Below, piece after piece: positions 12,325 through 12,398 of a DNA stretch of 12,398 bases (its first letter is position 1; every line of letters starts with the position of its first letter). A program made the position numbers and the translations under genes. Under the pieces are notes generated by a model. The model was not told the DNA's origin. It was given only the letters and a program-made list of their open reading frames with translations, and ran no database searches. The DNA comes from an uncultured Bacilli bacterium (lineage in GTDB: Bacteria > Bacillota_I > Bacilli_A > RF39 > UBA660): positions 1 through 12,398 of the forward strand of contig CANQAO010000024.1 of the NCBI GenBank assembly GCA_947589375.1. Direction: 5' to 3'.

Positions 12325-12398
12325 TTATTTTAAATTTTCGATTGCTTGTTTAGATAAACCAGTAGCTTTGGTTATCGTGGAAATATCCATTTTTAAAT
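12325..12398 (-). CDS. C-terminus of a probable Rpn-family PD-(D/E)XK nuclease/transposase, N-terminus off the window
   Basis: Only the last 23 complete codons are in the window, ending at the stop 12325-12327. They include DISTITKATGLSKQAIENL, which matches the characteristic tail of Rpn-family proteins (M-x-I-x-x-I-x-x-x-T-G-L-x-x-x-x-I-E-x-L). The same tail is seen in the degraded copy at 3027-3194, and the two share most of the conserved positions. Rpn proteins promote recombination through a nuclease domain that would lie beyond the edge. The small helix-turn could also occur in an unrelated protein, so this is a moderate call. Confidence 0.5.
   Translation of the reverse strand, partial: LKMDISTITKATGLSKQAIENLK

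Noticed and set aside
1..12398. CRISPR arrays, tRNA or rRNA genes, insertion sequences with terminal repeats, riboswitches
   Set aside because: None was seen: no spaced repeats, no cloverleaf, no transposase with inverted ends, and no long structured leader.
1..12398. Mycoplasma-type genetic code
   Set aside because: Several genes stop at TGA (divIC, yabQ) and TGG encodes tryptophan, so the code is standard.

Overview
The window looks like chromosomal DNA of a spore-forming, low-GC Bacillota, probably a Bacilli/Erysipelotrichia-type lineage. The DNA is very AT-rich. TGA and TAG are used as stops and TGG as tryptophan, so the code is standard, not the mycoplasma code. Shine-Dalgarno sequences are strong (AGGAGG, or the recurring AGGTGATA form). 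Spore-specific genes include yabG, yabP, yabQ, spoIIP and gpr. Most neighbourhoods match Bacillus subtilis gene order in miniature.

Left part (1-2962, all minus strand): yabG-veg-spoVG-yabP-yabQ-divIC, followed by a partial zinc-dependent alcohol/polyol dehydrogenase. In B. subtilis the same genes lie in the same order but are spread over a much longer stretch; here they are packed into about 2.5 kb with overlapping ends. Candidate sigma-E-type promoters precede yabG and yabP, and sigma-A-type promoters precede spoVG, so vegetative and mother-cell transcription seem to alternate along the cluster.

Gene-poor gap (2963-3284): besides the yabG promoter and two hairpins, this holds a frameshifted remnant of the C-terminus of an Rpn-family (PD-(D/E)XK nuclease family transposase) gene. 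A second, intact copy of the same C-terminal motif enters at the right edge of the window (12325-12398, minus strand).

Centre (3285-7189, minus strand): a class B penicillin-binding protein with a DxDxDG loop after its KTG motif, then rpmG-efp and a gene for an unrecognised acidic coiled-coil protein. rpmG has its own promoter inside the end of the pbp gene.

Right part (7253-10848): a small DUF2624-like gene (plus strand) converges on and overlaps nfo (endonuclease IV). Upstream of nfo come a YqxA-like membrane protein, spoIIP and gpr, all on the minus strand. rpsT is divergent from gpr, as in B. subtilis. A secreted or membrane-anchored transglutaminase-like protein (11364-12296, plus strand) follows, ending in a strong bidirectional terminator.

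Together these genes cover engulfment (SpoIIP), spore coat processing (YabG), coat/cortex assembly (YabP, YabQ), germination (GPR), septation and wall synthesis (DivIC, the PBP), translation (L33, EF-P, S20) and DNA repair (Nfo). No complete new system was found. The less ordinary items are the compressed sporulation cluster with promoters nested in terminators, terminators that overlap stop codons, a DivIC with a second membrane segment, the acidic coiled-coil protein, and the Rpn remnants. All start sites, promoters and terminators were read by eye; no database search was run.
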